In this document: piece by piece, positions 7,866-16,560 of the stretch | How the letters are laid out: each line of letters starts with the position of its first letter | Numbering within the stretch: position 1 is the first letter of the stretch | From: Pseudomonas sp. LS1212 | GTDB taxonomy: Bacteria > Pseudomonadota > Gammaproteobacteria > Pseudomonadales > Pseudomonadaceae | Direction of reading: 5' to 3' | Assembly (NCBI RefSeq): GCF_024741815.1 | Contig: NZ_CP102951.1 | Location: 1,339,001-1,403,000, forward strand | Length of the DNA: 64,000 bases | Position numbers and translations under genes: made by a program | The notes under the pieces: model-generated | The model's input: only the letters and a program-made list of their open reading frames with translations | Told to the model about the DNA's origin: nothing | Database searches by the model: none

Positions 7866-8920
7866 CGGAACTCGAACTACTCGGCCCGCGCACCTTCGGC
7901 GACGCACTGGGCAGCGCCGTTCTCAAGGCCACGGCAGAAGATTTCCAGGTCGACGAAGTACTGGACATTCCCCTGTCCGGCACTGGCGAGCACCTCTGGC
8001 TTTGGGTGGAGAAGCGCGGGCTCAATACCGAAGAAGCGGCGCGTCGCCTGGCCAAGGCTGCCGGCGTACCGCTGCGCACTGTCAGCTATGCCGGTCTGAA
8101 GGATCGCCAGGCGCTGACCCGGCAATGGTTCAGCCTGCATTTGCCGGGCAAGGCCGACCCGGATCTGACCGCCGCTGAAAACGACACCCTGCGTATCCTG
8201 AAAATCGCCCGGCACCAACGCAAGCTGCAGCGCGGTGCGCATTCGGCCAACGGTTTCACCCTGCGCCTGACCCAGCTCAGCGCCGACCCGGACGCCTTGC
8301 AAGTGCGCCTGGAGCAGATCAAGCAGCAAGGCGTACCGAACTATTTCGGCACCCAGCGCTTCGGTCATCAGGGCGGCAATCTGTTCGACGCCCGCCAGTG
8401 GGCCGAGCGCCAGGCCTTGCCGGAGCAGCGCAACGTGCGCTCGCGGCTGCTGTCTACGGCGCGCAGCTATGTGTTCAATCAGGTGCTCGCCGCCCGCGTG
8501 GCCGATGGCAGTTGGAACACAGCGCTGGTCGGTGACCTGCTGGCGTTCACCGACAGCCGCAGTTTTTTCCCGGCAGGCGTCGCTGAATGCAGCGACCCGC
8601 GCCTGGCCATTCTCGACCTGCACCCCACCGGCCCCCAATGGGGCGAGGGCGACTCACCGGCGACGGGCAGGGCTCATGAGCTCGAACAGGCCGTCGCCAC
8701 GCGCGAGCACGCACTGTGCGCCTGGCTGGCCAAGGCGGGAATGTCACACGAACGTCGCATCCTGCGGCTGCCCATTGGCGGGTTGACGTGGCATTATCCC
8801 GAGCCTGATATTCTGCAATTGGAATTCGTCCTTCCGGCCGGATGCTTCGCTACCGTCGTGGTGCGCGAACTCGTCGATCTGGTGTCAGCAGGGCAGACGG
8901 ACAGCTCATGCGCATTCTGA
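7862..8920 (+). CDS. truD: tRNA pseudouridine(13) synthase TruD
   Basis: Converts uridine 13 of tRNA(Glu) to pseudouridine. The family signature YAGLKDRQALTRQWFS (about residues 77-92) holds the catalytic aspartate; the TruD-specific insertion and the C-terminal LRLPIGGLTW segment are present. Length 352 is typical. The start overlaps the ispF stop (ATGA) and its end overlaps the surE start by 13 bases, so ispF-truD-surE-pcm look like one translationally coupled unit. Confidence 0.96.
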   Translation: MTELELLGPRTFGDALGSAVLKATAEDFQVDEVLDIPLSGTGEHLWLWVEKRGLNTEEAARRLAKAAGVPLRTVSYAGLKDRQALTRQWFSLHLPGKADPDLTAAENDTLRILKIARHQRKLQRGAHSANGFTLRLTQLSADPDALQVRLEQIKQQGVPNYFGTQRFGHQGGNLFDARQWAERQALPEQRNVRSRLLSTARSYVFNQVLAARVADGSWNTALVGDLLAFTDSRSFFPAGVAECSDPRLAILDLHPTGPQWGEGDSPATGRAHELEQAVATREHALCAWLAKAGMSHERRILRLPIGGLTWHYPEPDILQLEFVLPAGCFATVVVRELVDLVSAGQTDSSCAF

Positions 8921-9657
8921 TTTCTAACGATGATGGGGTAACTGCACCCGGCCTGGCCGCACTTCATGCTGCGCTGGCCGATTATGCCGAATGCGTGGTC
9001 ATCGCCCCGGACCAGGACAAAAGCGGCGCCAGCAGCTCGCTGACGCTCGACCGGCCGTTGCACCCGCAAACCCTGGCCAATGGTTTCATCAGCCTGAACG
9101 GGACACCGACCGATTGCGTGCATCTCGGGCTCAACGGGCTGTTGCCCTACGAGCCTGACATGGTGGTCTCGGGGATCAACCTGGGGGCCAACCTGGGCGA
9201 TGACGTGCTCTATTCCGGTACGGTTGCGGCCGCGCTGGAGGGGCGGTTCCTGGGCAATACCTCGTTCGCCTTCTCGCTGTTGTCGCGCCAGCCCGACAAC
9301 CTGTCGACCGCCGCCTATTTCGCGCGCAAGCTCATCGAGTCGCACGCCACCCTCGAACTGCCGCCGCGTACCGTGCTCAACATCAACATTCCCAACCTGC
9401 CGCTCGATCATATCCGCGGTGTGCAGCTGACTCGCCTTGGCCATCGGGCGCGTGCTGCGGCGCCCACCAGGATGGTCGACCCGCGAGGCAAGGAAGGCTA
9501 CTGGATCGCCGTGGCAGGCGATGCCGAAGACGGTGGCCCGGGCACTGACTTTCATGCGGTGATGCAGGGGTTTGTCTCGATTACCCCATTGCAGCTGGAC
9601 CGCACGTTCAATAATGCCTTTGAGCGTATGGAAGACTGGCTGGAGGGACTGCGCTGA
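8908..9657 (+). CDS. surE: 5'/3'-nucleotidase SurE
   Basis: Metal-dependent nucleotidase that dephosphorylates nucleoside monophosphates and short polyphosphate; linked to stationary-phase survival. The N-terminal metal motif SNDDGV (residues 6-11) starts right after MRILI, so ATG 8908 is the start and overlaps truD by 13 bases; an in-frame start further upstream is an extension. NGTPTDCV and SGINLGANLGDD are also seen. 249 residues, normal. TGATG overlap with pcm. Confidence 0.97.
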   Translation: MRILISNDDGVTAPGLAALHAALADYAECVVIAPDQDKSGASSSLTLDRPLHPQTLANGFISLNGTPTDCVHLGLNGLLPYEPDMVVSGINLGANLGDDVLYSGTVAAALEGRFLGNTSFAFSLLSRQPDNLSTAAYFARKLIESHATLELPPRTVLNINIPNLPLDHIRGVQLTRLGHRARAAAPTRMVDPRGKEGYWIAVAGDAEDGGPGTDFHAVMQGFVSITPLQLDRTFNNAFERMEDWLEGLR

Positions 9658-10334
9658 TGCGTGGAAAAGACGATATGAACCGGCGTGGCATCGGCATGAC
9701 CTCGCAACGTACGCGCGAGCGGCTGATCCAGCGCCTCCGCGAGGAAGGGGTGTCCAACGCCCGCGTGCTGGAAGTGATCCAGCGCACGCCACGGCACCTG
9801 TTCGTCGATGAAGCGCTGGCGCACCGCGCCTACGAAGACACTGCCCTGCCGATCGGTCACAACCAGACGATCTCCCAGCCTTACATAGTGGCTCACATGA
9901 GTGAGCTGCTGCTGGAGGCCGGCCCCCTGGACAAGGTTCTGGAAATCGGCACCGGCTCGGGTTACCAGACCGCCGTGCTGGCGCAACTGGTCGAGCGGGT
10001 GTTCTCGGTCGAGCGAATCAAGGTGCTGCAGGACCGGGCCAAGGAACGCCTGGTCGAACTCAACCTGCGCAACGTGGTGTTCCGCTGGGGCGATGGCTGC
10101 GAGGGCTGGCCGGCGCTGGCGCCGTACAACGCGATCATCGTCACCGCCGTGGCCGCCGAGGTGCCCCAGGCCTTGCTCGATCAACTGGCCCCGGGTGGAC
10201 GAATGGTCATTCCGGTGGGCGCTGCCGGCGAAGTCCAGCATTTGATGCTGATCGTCCGTGAGGAGCATGGTTTCTCCCGGCGCGTTCTCGGCGCGGTGCG
10301 TTTCGTGCCCTTGCTCAACGGGCCACTGGCCTGA
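9657..10334 (+). CDS. pcm: Protein-L-isoaspartate O-methyltransferase
   Basis: Repairs isoaspartyl residues in aged proteins using S-adenosylmethionine. The family motif PIGHNQTISQPYIVA (about residues 63-77) and the SAM-binding VLEIGTGSGYQTAVLA (about 96-111) are clear. At 225 residues it has a short extra N-terminus relative to E. coli (208); MTSQRTRE... is an alternative start 14 codons in. The ATG overlaps the surE stop. surE-pcm-nlpD-rpoS is the classic stationary-phase arrangement. Confidence 0.96.
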   Translation: MRGKDDMNRRGIGMTSQRTRERLIQRLREEGVSNARVLEVIQRTPRHLFVDEALAHRAYEDTALPIGHNQTISQPYIVAHMSELLLEAGPLDKVLEIGTGSGYQTAVLAQLVERVFSVERIKVLQDRAKERLVELNLRNVVFRWGDGCEGWPALAPYNAIIVTAVAAEVPQALLDQLAPGGRMVIPVGAAGEVQHLMLIVREEHGFSRRVLGAVRFVPLLNGPLA

Positions 10335-10519
10335 CAAAAGCTTTTCGGGCCCCAGTGAATTCCGTTTGAACTTGCGGGTCTATCTGCGGTGCCCGAATAA
10401 TCCCGGAACAGTATGTTGACTCATAGTTTGTCTCTGGACTGCCCGTAATAGGGTTGTGGTTGGTTATAATTGCGCGCTATTACATTTTTTATATTGGTCA
10501 CCACTAAAGGGAGCGGCGG

Positions 10520-11377
10520 GTGAGTCTCACAATCATTCGGCAGCGTACGGGTCTATCGAGCTTAAAGCTTCTGGTGATTGGTTTTGCCTTCGGCACCGTA
10601 TTGGCAGGGTGTTCCAGCACGAAATCGAGCAGCGTGGGGGTAGTGGAGCGCAACAACGCTGCTGCAAAGCGTCCAGTCGTGACCACGGGGCAGTACGTGG
10701 TCCGGCGCGGCGACACCCTGTTTTCGATCGCCTTTCGTTATGGCTGGGACTACAAGGCCCTGGCTGCCCGCAACAATATCCCGCCGCCCTACACAATTCG
10801 CCCGGGGCAAGCGATCCGCTTCGACGGCCGCTCCAGTTCCTCGGGCTCGACGGTGGTAGCCGGCCCGGTTGCCGCGCCTTCATCCTCCATTAAAACTACC
10901 GTCATCAAGCGCCCGGTCAACGGTGCTCCGGTGGTAGCGACCGCGCCGGTCACGCCTCCAATCGCCGCGCCCGTGGTCACGCCCGTGCCTGCGGGCGAGC
11001 GTGTGGCGGGTGGCTGGGCCTGGCCGGCCAACGGCGTGCTGATCGGCAAATTCTCTTCAAACGGCAGTTTGAATAAAGGCGTTGATATCGCCGGGGATTT
11101 GGGACAGCCTGTTTTTGCTGCGTCTGATGGTTCGGTTGTGTACGCCGGGAGTGGCTTGCGGGGCTACGGTGAATTAGTGATCATCAAACACAGTGACACC
11201 TACGTAAGTGCCTACGGTCACAACCGCAGGCTGTTGGTACGGGAGGGGCAGCAGGTCAAGGTAGGGCAGACAATTGCCGAAATGGGTTCCACGGGCACAG
11301 ACCGGGTGAAGCTGCATTTTGAGATTCGCCGCCAGGGCAAGCCTGTAGATCCGTTGCAATTCTTGCCGCGTCGTTGA
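10520..11377 (+). CDS. nlpD: NlpD-type lipoprotein, LysM plus LytM domains
   Basis: Outer-membrane lipoprotein that in the NlpD family activates the amidase AmiC at division. The GTG start at 10520 is preceded by AAGGGAG at 6-7 bases. Signal peptide with lipobox LAGC (Cys about 31); LysM domain about 57-101 (QYVVRRGDTLFSIAFRYGW); Pro/Val/Ala-rich linker; C-terminal M23/LytM domain about 170-285. The LytM metal residues are degenerate: NKGVDIAG where active enzymes have HxGxD, and KLHFEIR in place of HLHFE, as expected for an activator, not a hydrolase. The rpoS promoter usually lies inside this gene. Confidence 0.93.
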   Translation: MSLTIIRQRTGLSSLKLLVIGFAFGTVLAGCSSTKSSSVGVVERNNAAAKRPVVTTGQYVVRRGDTLFSIAFRYGWDYKALAARNNIPPPYTIRPGQAIRFDGRSSSSGSTVVAGPVAAPSSSIKTTVIKRPVNGAPVVATAPVTPPIAAPVVTPVPAGERVAGGWAWPANGVLIGKFSSNGSLNKGVDIAGDLGQPVFAASDGSVVYAGSGLRGYGELVIIKHSDTYVSAYGHNRRLLVREGQQVKVGQTIAEMGSTGTDRVKLHFEIRRQGKPVDPLQFLPRR

Positions 11378-11481
11378 TTGCACCCAGCCTGTTCTTTCAC
11401 GTAGAGGGGACAGGCTTAAGCGTTGCCAAGGAGACAGGCGTCGCTTGAGCTTGAGGTCGAACTCAGCAAAGGACTATAACA

Positions 11482-12486
11482 ATGGCTCTCAGTAAAGAAG
11501 CGCCGGAGTTTGACATTGACGATGAAGTACTCCTGATGGAGGCCATCATCGATCAGGAAATGGTGTCGAGCGAAAAACCTGCTGTACCTACGGTTCGCAC
11601 CAAGGCCAAACACTCCAGTACGCTTAAACAACACAAGTACATCGATTACACCCGAGCACTCGATGCTACCCAGTTGTACCTCAATGAAATCGGTTTTTCG
11701 CCATTGCTCTCTCCGGAAGAAGAAGTCCACTTTGCGCGCCTGTCGCAAAAGGGTGACCCGGCCGGGCGCAAGCGCATGATCGAAAGCAATCTGCGCCTGG
11801 TGGTGAAAATCGCCCGCCGCTACGTCAACCGCGGGCTTTCGCTGCTGGACCTGATCGAAGAGGGTAACCTTGGGTTGATCAGGGCGGTCGAGAAGTTCGA
11901 CCCTGAACGCGGATTCCGCTTCTCCACCTACGCCACGTGGTGGATTCGTCAGACCATCGAGCGCGCCATCATGAATCAGACCCGGACCATCCGGCTGCCG
12001 ATTCATGTGGTCAAGGAGCTCAACGTCTACCTTCGCGCTGCACGCGAGCTGACCCAGAAACTCGATCACGAGCCCTCCCCGGAAGAAATTGCCAGCTTGC
12101 TGGAAAAACCGGTCGGCGAGGTCAAGCGCATGCTCGGCCTGAATGAACGAGTGTCTTCCGTCGACGTGTCGCTGGGGCCGGATTCGGACAAGACGTTGCT
12201 CGATACCTTGACCGATGACCGTCCTACCGACCCCTGTGAGCTGTTGCAGGACGATGATCTGTCGCAGAGTATCGATCAGTGGCTCAGCGAGCTTACCGAC
12301 AAGCAGCGTGAAGTCGTGGTCCGGCGCTTTGGCTTGCGCGGCCATGAAAGCAGTACGCTGGAAGATGTCGGTCTTGAGATCGGCCTGACCCGTGAGCGGG
12401 TGCGTCAGATCCAGGTCGAAGGCCTGAAACGCTTGCGTGAAATCCTCGAGAAGAATGGTCTGTCCAGCGAGTCGCTGTTCCAGTAG
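11482..12486 (+). CDS. rpoS: RNA polymerase sigma factor RpoS
   Basis: Master sigma factor of stationary phase and general stress. 334 residues with sigma-70 regions in order: region 1.2 (TQLYLNEIGFSPLLSPEEE), region 2 (NLRLVVKIARRYVNRG, then EEGNLGLIRAVEKFD and FRFSTYATWWIRQTI for -10 recognition), region 3, and region 4 (LEIGLTRERVRQIQVEGL) for -35 recognition. The start ATG has AAAGGA 6 bases upstream. It follows nlpD by 104 bases and ends at a strong terminator. Confidence 0.99.
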   Translation: MALSKEAPEFDIDDEVLLMEAIIDQEMVSSEKPAVPTVRTKAKHSSTLKQHKYIDYTRALDATQLYLNEIGFSPLLSPEEEVHFARLSQKGDPAGRKRMIESNLRLVVKIARRYVNRGLSLLDLIEEGNLGLIRAVEKFDPERGFRFSTYATWWIRQTIERAIMNQTRTIRLPIHVVKELNVYLRAARELTQKLDHEPSPEEIASLLEKPVGEVKRMLGLNERVSSVDVSLGPDSDKTLLDTLTDDRPTDPCELLQDDDLSQSIDQWLSELTDKQREVVVRRFGLRGHESSTLEDVGLEIGLTRERVRQIQVEGLKRLREILEKNGLSSESLFQ

Positions 12487-12517
12487 GCGGCCTTGCGCAC
12501 ACACCGGTTGTTCTCTC

Positions 12518-12544
12518 AACGCCCCGATTGATTCGGGGCGTTTT
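12518..12544 (+). terminator. rpoS terminator
   Basis: ACGCCCCGA (12519-12527) pairs perfectly with TCGGGGCGT (12533-12541) across a 5-base loop and is followed by four T. It separates rpoS from the independently transcribed sRNA downstream. Confidence 0.85.
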
Positions 12545-12594
12545 CATTTGGGCGTACTGATTGTTATCGGGAACTTCTTGGTTTCAGTGTTTGA

Positions 12595-12612
12595 TGTAGG
12601 AGATTACTCACG
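12595..12612 (+). promoter_or_regulatory. Candidate GacA upstream activating site for rsmZ
   Basis: TGTAGG-N6-CTCACG matches 9 of 12 fixed positions of the GacA box TGTAAG-N6-CTTACA. It lies about 175-190 bases upstream of the inferred rsmZ start, close to where the site sits in other fluorescent pseudomonads. Spacing supports it; the three mismatches lower confidence. Confidence 0.45.
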
Positions 12613-12748
12613 CGCGATGTAAGCAATCTTGAAAGGGCCCGCTGGAAGGTTGTCGTTTTTGATTTGGTATTAATCTATCTTGCTGAAACAAAAGGGTTTT
12701 TTCTTTTTTTCTCAACGGTAAGAGTCTTTTCTTGAAAGATTTTCCCGG

Positions 12749-12776
12749 TTGCTCCAAATACTGGACGCACTACTAT
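12749..12776 (+). promoter_or_regulatory. rsmZ promoter
   Basis: TACTAT at 12771-12776 is a good -10 element, with TTGCTC at 12749-12754 as a -35 with a 16-base spacer. The first base of the sRNA homology (12785) lies 9 bases after the -10. Confidence 0.6.
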
Positions 12777-12784
12777 CTGCACTG

Positions 12785-12913
12785 TGTCTACGGACGGACA
12801 CAGGCTATCAAGGATGACGGCCAAGGACATCGCAGGATGCGATTCATCAGGATGATGAAAGGGATAACAGGGACTACGGAAAAATGTGGGCGGGTCAAAC
12901 CGCCCCTTTTTTT
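12785..12913 (+). ncRNA. rsmZ: RsmZ regulatory small RNA
   Basis: Sequesters the translational repressors RsmA/RsmE, releasing target mRNAs under GacS/GacA control. Identified by position (between rpoS and fdxA, as in other pseudomonads), by the 5' start TGTCTACGGACGGACACAGG, which resembles P. fluorescens RsmZ as I recall it, and by many GGA motifs in loops and linkers (ACGGACGGACA, AAGGATG, AAGGACA, CAGGATG twice, AGGGATA, AGGGACT). It ends in a GC-rich terminator GGGCGG-N6-CCGCCC (12888-12905) and seven T. Length about 129. Confidence 0.92.
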
Positions 12914-12944
12914 GCCTGCTTGAAATGCGACTTTTGATGGGCAC

Positions 12945-12970
12945 AAAAAAAGCCCACGAGGGGCTTTTTT
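12945..12970 (-). terminator. fdxA terminator (symmetrical)
   Basis: AGCCC and GGGCT form the stem, flanked by seven A on one side and six T on the other, so it can work in both directions: it ends fdxA on the minus strand and backs up the rsmZ terminator on the plus strand. Confidence 0.75.
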
Positions 12971-12988
12971 GACAAGGCCGGCTAGCGC

Positions 12989-13312
12989 TTAGCGCTCCAG
13001 ATCCTTGATCTTGCCTTTGACGCCGTCAAACTCTTCGGCATCTGGCAGTGCATCTTTCTTCTCAGTGATGTTGGGCCAGATTTCGGCCAGCTCCACATTC
13101 AACTGAATGAATTCTTGCATGTCCTCAGGTACTTCATCTTCCGAGAAAATGGCTTGCGCAGGGCATTCAGGCTCGCACAGTGCGCAATCGATGCACTCAT
13201 CCGGGTGAATCACCAGGAAGTTCGGGCCTTCGTAGAAGCAGTCCACCGGACAGACTTCTACGCAGTCGGTGTACTTGCACTTGATGCAGTTGTCGGTGAC
13301 GACGAAGGTCAT
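12989..13312 (-). CDS. fdxA: Ferredoxin I, 7Fe-type (3Fe-4S/4Fe-4S)
   Basis: Small electron carrier of 107 residues. The N-terminal CIKCKYTDCVEVCP supplies ligands for both clusters, and CIDCALCEPECP the remaining cysteines; the pattern CxxxxxxC...C at the first motif is that of 3Fe-4S/4Fe-4S (Azotobacter FdI-like) ferredoxins. It has the long acidic C-terminal tail of this family. In Pseudomonas FdI has been linked to the ferredoxin-NADP reductase Fpr, also encoded in this window (32750). Confidence 0.95.
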   Translation of the reverse strand: MTFVVTDNCIKCKYTDCVEVCPVDCFYEGPNFLVIHPDECIDCALCEPECPAQAIFSEDEVPEDMQEFIQLNVELAEIWPNITEKKDALPDAEEFDGVKGKIKDLER

Positions 13313-13454
13313 TTCTAATTCTCTCCTCAGGCGGCGGCAGCAGAGCCCTTCCAGACAGGGCCGCTAGGTTCGGGCCAGGCAGCCGGCGGACCAGGCTAAG
13401 AGTCCGCGGCATTCCCAAACCGCGCGGGATTCTATCAGCTTGAGCGCGTCTGCG

Positions 13455-16034
13455 TTAGATCCGTGTCTTAAGTGTATAGAGCAATTCGAGTGCCTGACGC
13501 GGGGTCAGCCCATCGATATCAGTCCTCAATAGCTCTTCAATCACCGGATGCGGCAGGCTGGCGAACAGGTCACTTTGATGTGGTACAGATGCCTTGCCGG
13601 GTGTAGGACTCGATACTTCATGCGGTAGGCTGGATGTCTCCAGGCGGCTCAGGTGTTCACGCGCACGTTGAATCACCGCGCCGGGAACACCGGCCAGTTG
13701 TGCCACGGCCAGGCCATAACTCTGGCTGGCAGGCCCTGGCAGTACGTGATGCAGGAACACGATCCGCTCATTGTGCTCGGTGGCGTTGAGGTGCACGTTG
13801 GCGACCAGTGGTTCGCTTTCCGGCAGGACCGTCAGCTCGAAATAGTGCGTGGCGAACAACGTATAGGCGCGTAGCTGGGCCAGACGCTCGGCGGCAGCCC
13901 AGGCCAGCGACAGGCCGTCGAACGTACTGGTACCGCGACCGACTTCATCCATCAACACCAGGCTGCGCTCGGTGGCGTTGTGCAGGATATTGGCGGTCTC
14001 GCTCATTTCCACCATGAAGGTGGAACGGCCACCGGCCAGGTCATCGCTGGAGCCGATACGGGTGAAAATCCTGTCCACCAGTGACAATTGGCAGCTGGCT
14101 GCCGGGACGAAGCTGCCGATATGGGCCATCAGCACGATCAGTGCAGTCTGGCGCATATAGGTGGATTTACCGCCCATGTTCGGGCCGGTAATGACCAGCA
14201 TGCGGGTGTTGTTGTCAAGAGACAGATCGTTGGCCACGAACGGTGTGGTCAGCACCTGTTCGACCACCGGGTGACGACCCTGGCTGATGCGCATGCACGG
14301 CTCTTCAACGAAGGTCGGGCAGTTAAGGTCCAGGTTCAGCGCGCGTTCGGCCAGGTTGCTCAATACATCCAGCTCGGCAAGGGCCGCTGCGGTGTCCTGC
14401 AAGGGCGGCAAGTGCCCGATCAGGTTCTCCAGCAAGGCTTCGTAGAGCAACTTCTCGCGAGCCAGGGCGCGGCTCTTGGCCGACAGGGCCTTGTCTTCAA
14501 AGGCCTTGAGTTCCGGCGTGATGAAACGTTCGGCGCCTTTGAGGGTCTGCCGGCGAATATAGTCGCCCGGCGCTTGTTCGGCCTGTTTGCTTGGCAATTC
14601 GATGAAATAGCCGTGGATACGATTATAGCCGACCTTGAGGTTGGCCAGGCCCGTACGGGCTTTTTCGCGGGCTTCGAGGTCGATCAGGAACTGGCCGGCG
14701 TTCTCGCTGAGCGACTGCAGGTCGTCGAGTTCACTGTCATAACCGGTTTTCAGCACGCCGCCATCGCGAATGACCGCAGGCGGATTGTCGATGATGGCCT
14801 TCTGTAACAGATTGGCCAGTTCCGGGTAGGTACCGGCGATCACCGCCAGGCGTGCAAGGTGCGGGGCCTCGAGCTCGGTCATGGCGTTCTGCAGCTCCGG
14901 CAACGCACCGAGCGCATCGCGCAGCCGTGCCAGGTCGCGTGGGCGGGCATTGCGCAGGCCGATCCGGGCGAGAATCCGCTCGATATCGCCGATTTCCTTG
15001 AGTTGCGGCTGCAGTTTCTCGAAGCGATAGCCTTCGAGCAGGCATTGGATCGAACCTTGCCGCGCCTGCAGGACCTTCAGGTCGCGCAGCGGGCGGTTCA
15101 ACCAGCGGGTCAGCAGGCGGCTGCCCATGGCGGTCTGGCAGCGGTCGATCACCGATTGCAGGGTGTTGTCGCGCCCGCCGGCCAGGTTGGTGTCCAGTTC
15201 CAGATTGCGCCGGCTGGCGCCGTCGAGCACTACGGTGTCGTCCAGGCGCTCGTGCTTGAGGCTGCGCAGGTGGGGCAGGGCCGTGCGTTGGGTTTCCTTG
15301 GCGTAGCCGAGCAGGCAACCGGCGGCGCCGATGGCCAGGGTCAGTTTTTCGCAGCCAAAGCCTTTCAGGTCCTGGGTGGAAAACTGTTGGCACAGGCTCT
15401 TGTGCGCGGAGTCGCGCTCGAAGTCCCAGGGGGCGCGGCGGCGTGAACCCCGGCGTTTCTCCGCGGGCAGGCCCTGGGGCCAGTCATCGGGGATCAGCAG
15501 CTCGACCGGGTTGATGCGCTCCAGCTCAGCCAGCAGGTTTTCCCAGCCTTTGAGTTCGAGCACGGTGAAGTTGCCGCTGGTGATATCCAGCACGGCCAGG
15601 CCGAACAGGCGTTCATCCCCGAGCACGGCGGCGATCAGGTTATCGCGGCGCTCATCGAGCAGGGCTTCGTCACTGACAGTACCGGGGGTGATGATGCGCA
15701 CCACCTGGCGGTCGACCGGGCCCTTGCTGGTGGCCGGGTCGCCGACCTGTTCACAGATCACGACCGATTCGCCCAGTTTCACCAGCTTGGCCAGGTAACC
15801 TTCGGCCGCGTGGTAGGGGATACCGCACATGGGGATCGACTGCCCGGCCGACTGCCCACGGGCGGTCAGGGTGATGTCGAGGAGTTTCGCGGCTTTCTTC
15901 GCATCTTCGTAGAAGATCTCGTAGAAATCGCCCATGCGGTAGAACATCAACTGGTCTGGATGCTGGTTTTTCAGCTTCCAGTACTGTTGCATCATCGGGG
16001 TGTGATTGGAGAAATCTGAAATTGCTTTGTTCAT
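13455..16034 (-). CDS. mutS: DNA mismatch repair protein MutS
   Basis: Recognises mismatches and small loops and recruits MutL. 859 residues. The N-terminal mismatch-binding domain has YRMGDFYEIFYEDA, with the Phe of the wedging F-x-E motif within DFYEIF; the ATPase domain carries Walker A GPNMGGKST (about 620) and LMDEVGRGTSTFDG. The C-terminal tetramerisation/beta-clamp tail is present (QSDLFASL). No strong ribosome site precedes the ATG. The 142-base gap to fdxA carries no further gene. Confidence 0.99.
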   Translation of the reverse strand: MNKAISDFSNHTPMMQQYWKLKNQHPDQLMFYRMGDFYEIFYEDAKKAAKLLDITLTARGQSAGQSIPMCGIPYHAAEGYLAKLVKLGESVVICEQVGDPATSKGPVDRQVVRIITPGTVSDEALLDERRDNLIAAVLGDERLFGLAVLDITSGNFTVLELKGWENLLAELERINPVELLIPDDWPQGLPAEKRRGSRRRAPWDFERDSAHKSLCQQFSTQDLKGFGCEKLTLAIGAAGCLLGYAKETQRTALPHLRSLKHERLDDTVVLDGASRRNLELDTNLAGGRDNTLQSVIDRCQTAMGSRLLTRWLNRPLRDLKVLQARQGSIQCLLEGYRFEKLQPQLKEIGDIERILARIGLRNARPRDLARLRDALGALPELQNAMTELEAPHLARLAVIAGTYPELANLLQKAIIDNPPAVIRDGGVLKTGYDSELDDLQSLSENAGQFLIDLEAREKARTGLANLKVGYNRIHGYFIELPSKQAEQAPGDYIRRQTLKGAERFITPELKAFEDKALSAKSRALAREKLLYEALLENLIGHLPPLQDTAAALAELDVLSNLAERALNLDLNCPTFVEEPCMRISQGRHPVVEQVLTTPFVANDLSLDNNTRMLVITGPNMGGKSTYMRQTALIVLMAHIGSFVPAASCQLSLVDRIFTRIGSSDDLAGGRSTFMVEMSETANILHNATERSLVLMDEVGRGTSTFDGLSLAWAAAERLAQLRAYTLFATHYFELTVLPESEPLVANVHLNATEHNERIVFLHHVLPGPASQSYGLAVAQLAGVPGAVIQRAREHLSRLETSSLPHEVSSPTPGKASVPHQSDLFASLPHPVIEELLRTDIDGLTPRQALELLYTLKTRI

Positions 16035-16203
16035 CAGGGAGATAGCGCGTTCTGTATGAATGGCTGAGGCAAATTTGGGGGCGTTCAGTCTTGGAGCGTG
16101 CGTTGGCAGTAACTGTCAAAGGCGGGAGGTTAGCACAAGGTCTGCTGCGACCGCGGATCTCAAGGAGCTTGCTGATCTGCGGTTTCGTTTGAGGCGAGAG
16201 GTA

Positions 16204-16560
16204 TCAGGTCTCGCCAAGAAGGCTTTCGTAGGGGATTCGAAGGCCGGCATGAAGACGCCGAATCATCGCCAGGCTCAGGGAGCGCTTATGGTTCAGCACT
16301 TCTGAAACACGCCCGCTGGTACCGATATAAGGTTCCAGGTCCCGGGCGTTCAGCCCTTGTTGTTCCATCCTGAATTTGATCGCCTCGATAGGGTCCGATG
16401 GCGCAATCGGATAATGCTCATCTTCATATTTTTCGATCAGGATGGAGAGAACCTCGAGCTCGTCGCTTTCGAGTGATCCTGCTTCCGCCCCCCAAAGCTC
16501 TTCCATGCGAACAAAAGCGGCATTGAGCTCGTCTTCGCTTCGAATCGGTTTCAGGTTCAT
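16204..16560 (-). CDS. higA: HigA-type antitoxin, HTH domain
   Basis: Antitoxin and probable autorepressor of a type II toxin-antitoxin pair. 118 residues from ATG 16560, which overlaps the stop of the upstream toxin gene (ATGA). The N-terminal half is acidic and probably binds the toxin; the C-terminal half has an XRE-like helix-turn-helix (LNARDLEPYIGTSGRVSEVL, then HKRSLSLAMIRRLH). The longer in-frame ORF upstream runs through the toxin gene and is not used. Toxin-first order is characteristic of hig modules. Confidence 0.85.
   Translation of the reverse strand: MNLKPIRSEDELNAAFVRMEELWGAEAGSLESDELEVLSILIEKYEDEHYPIAPSDPIEAIKFRMEQQGLNARDLEPYIGTSGRVSEVLNHKRSLSLAMIRRLHAGLRIPYESLLGET

Noticed and set aside
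12601..12628. Imperfect palindrome GATTACTCAC...GTAAGCAATC as a GacA site
   Set aside because: Half-sites are in the reverse order to the GacA consensus; the overlapping element at 12595 fits better.
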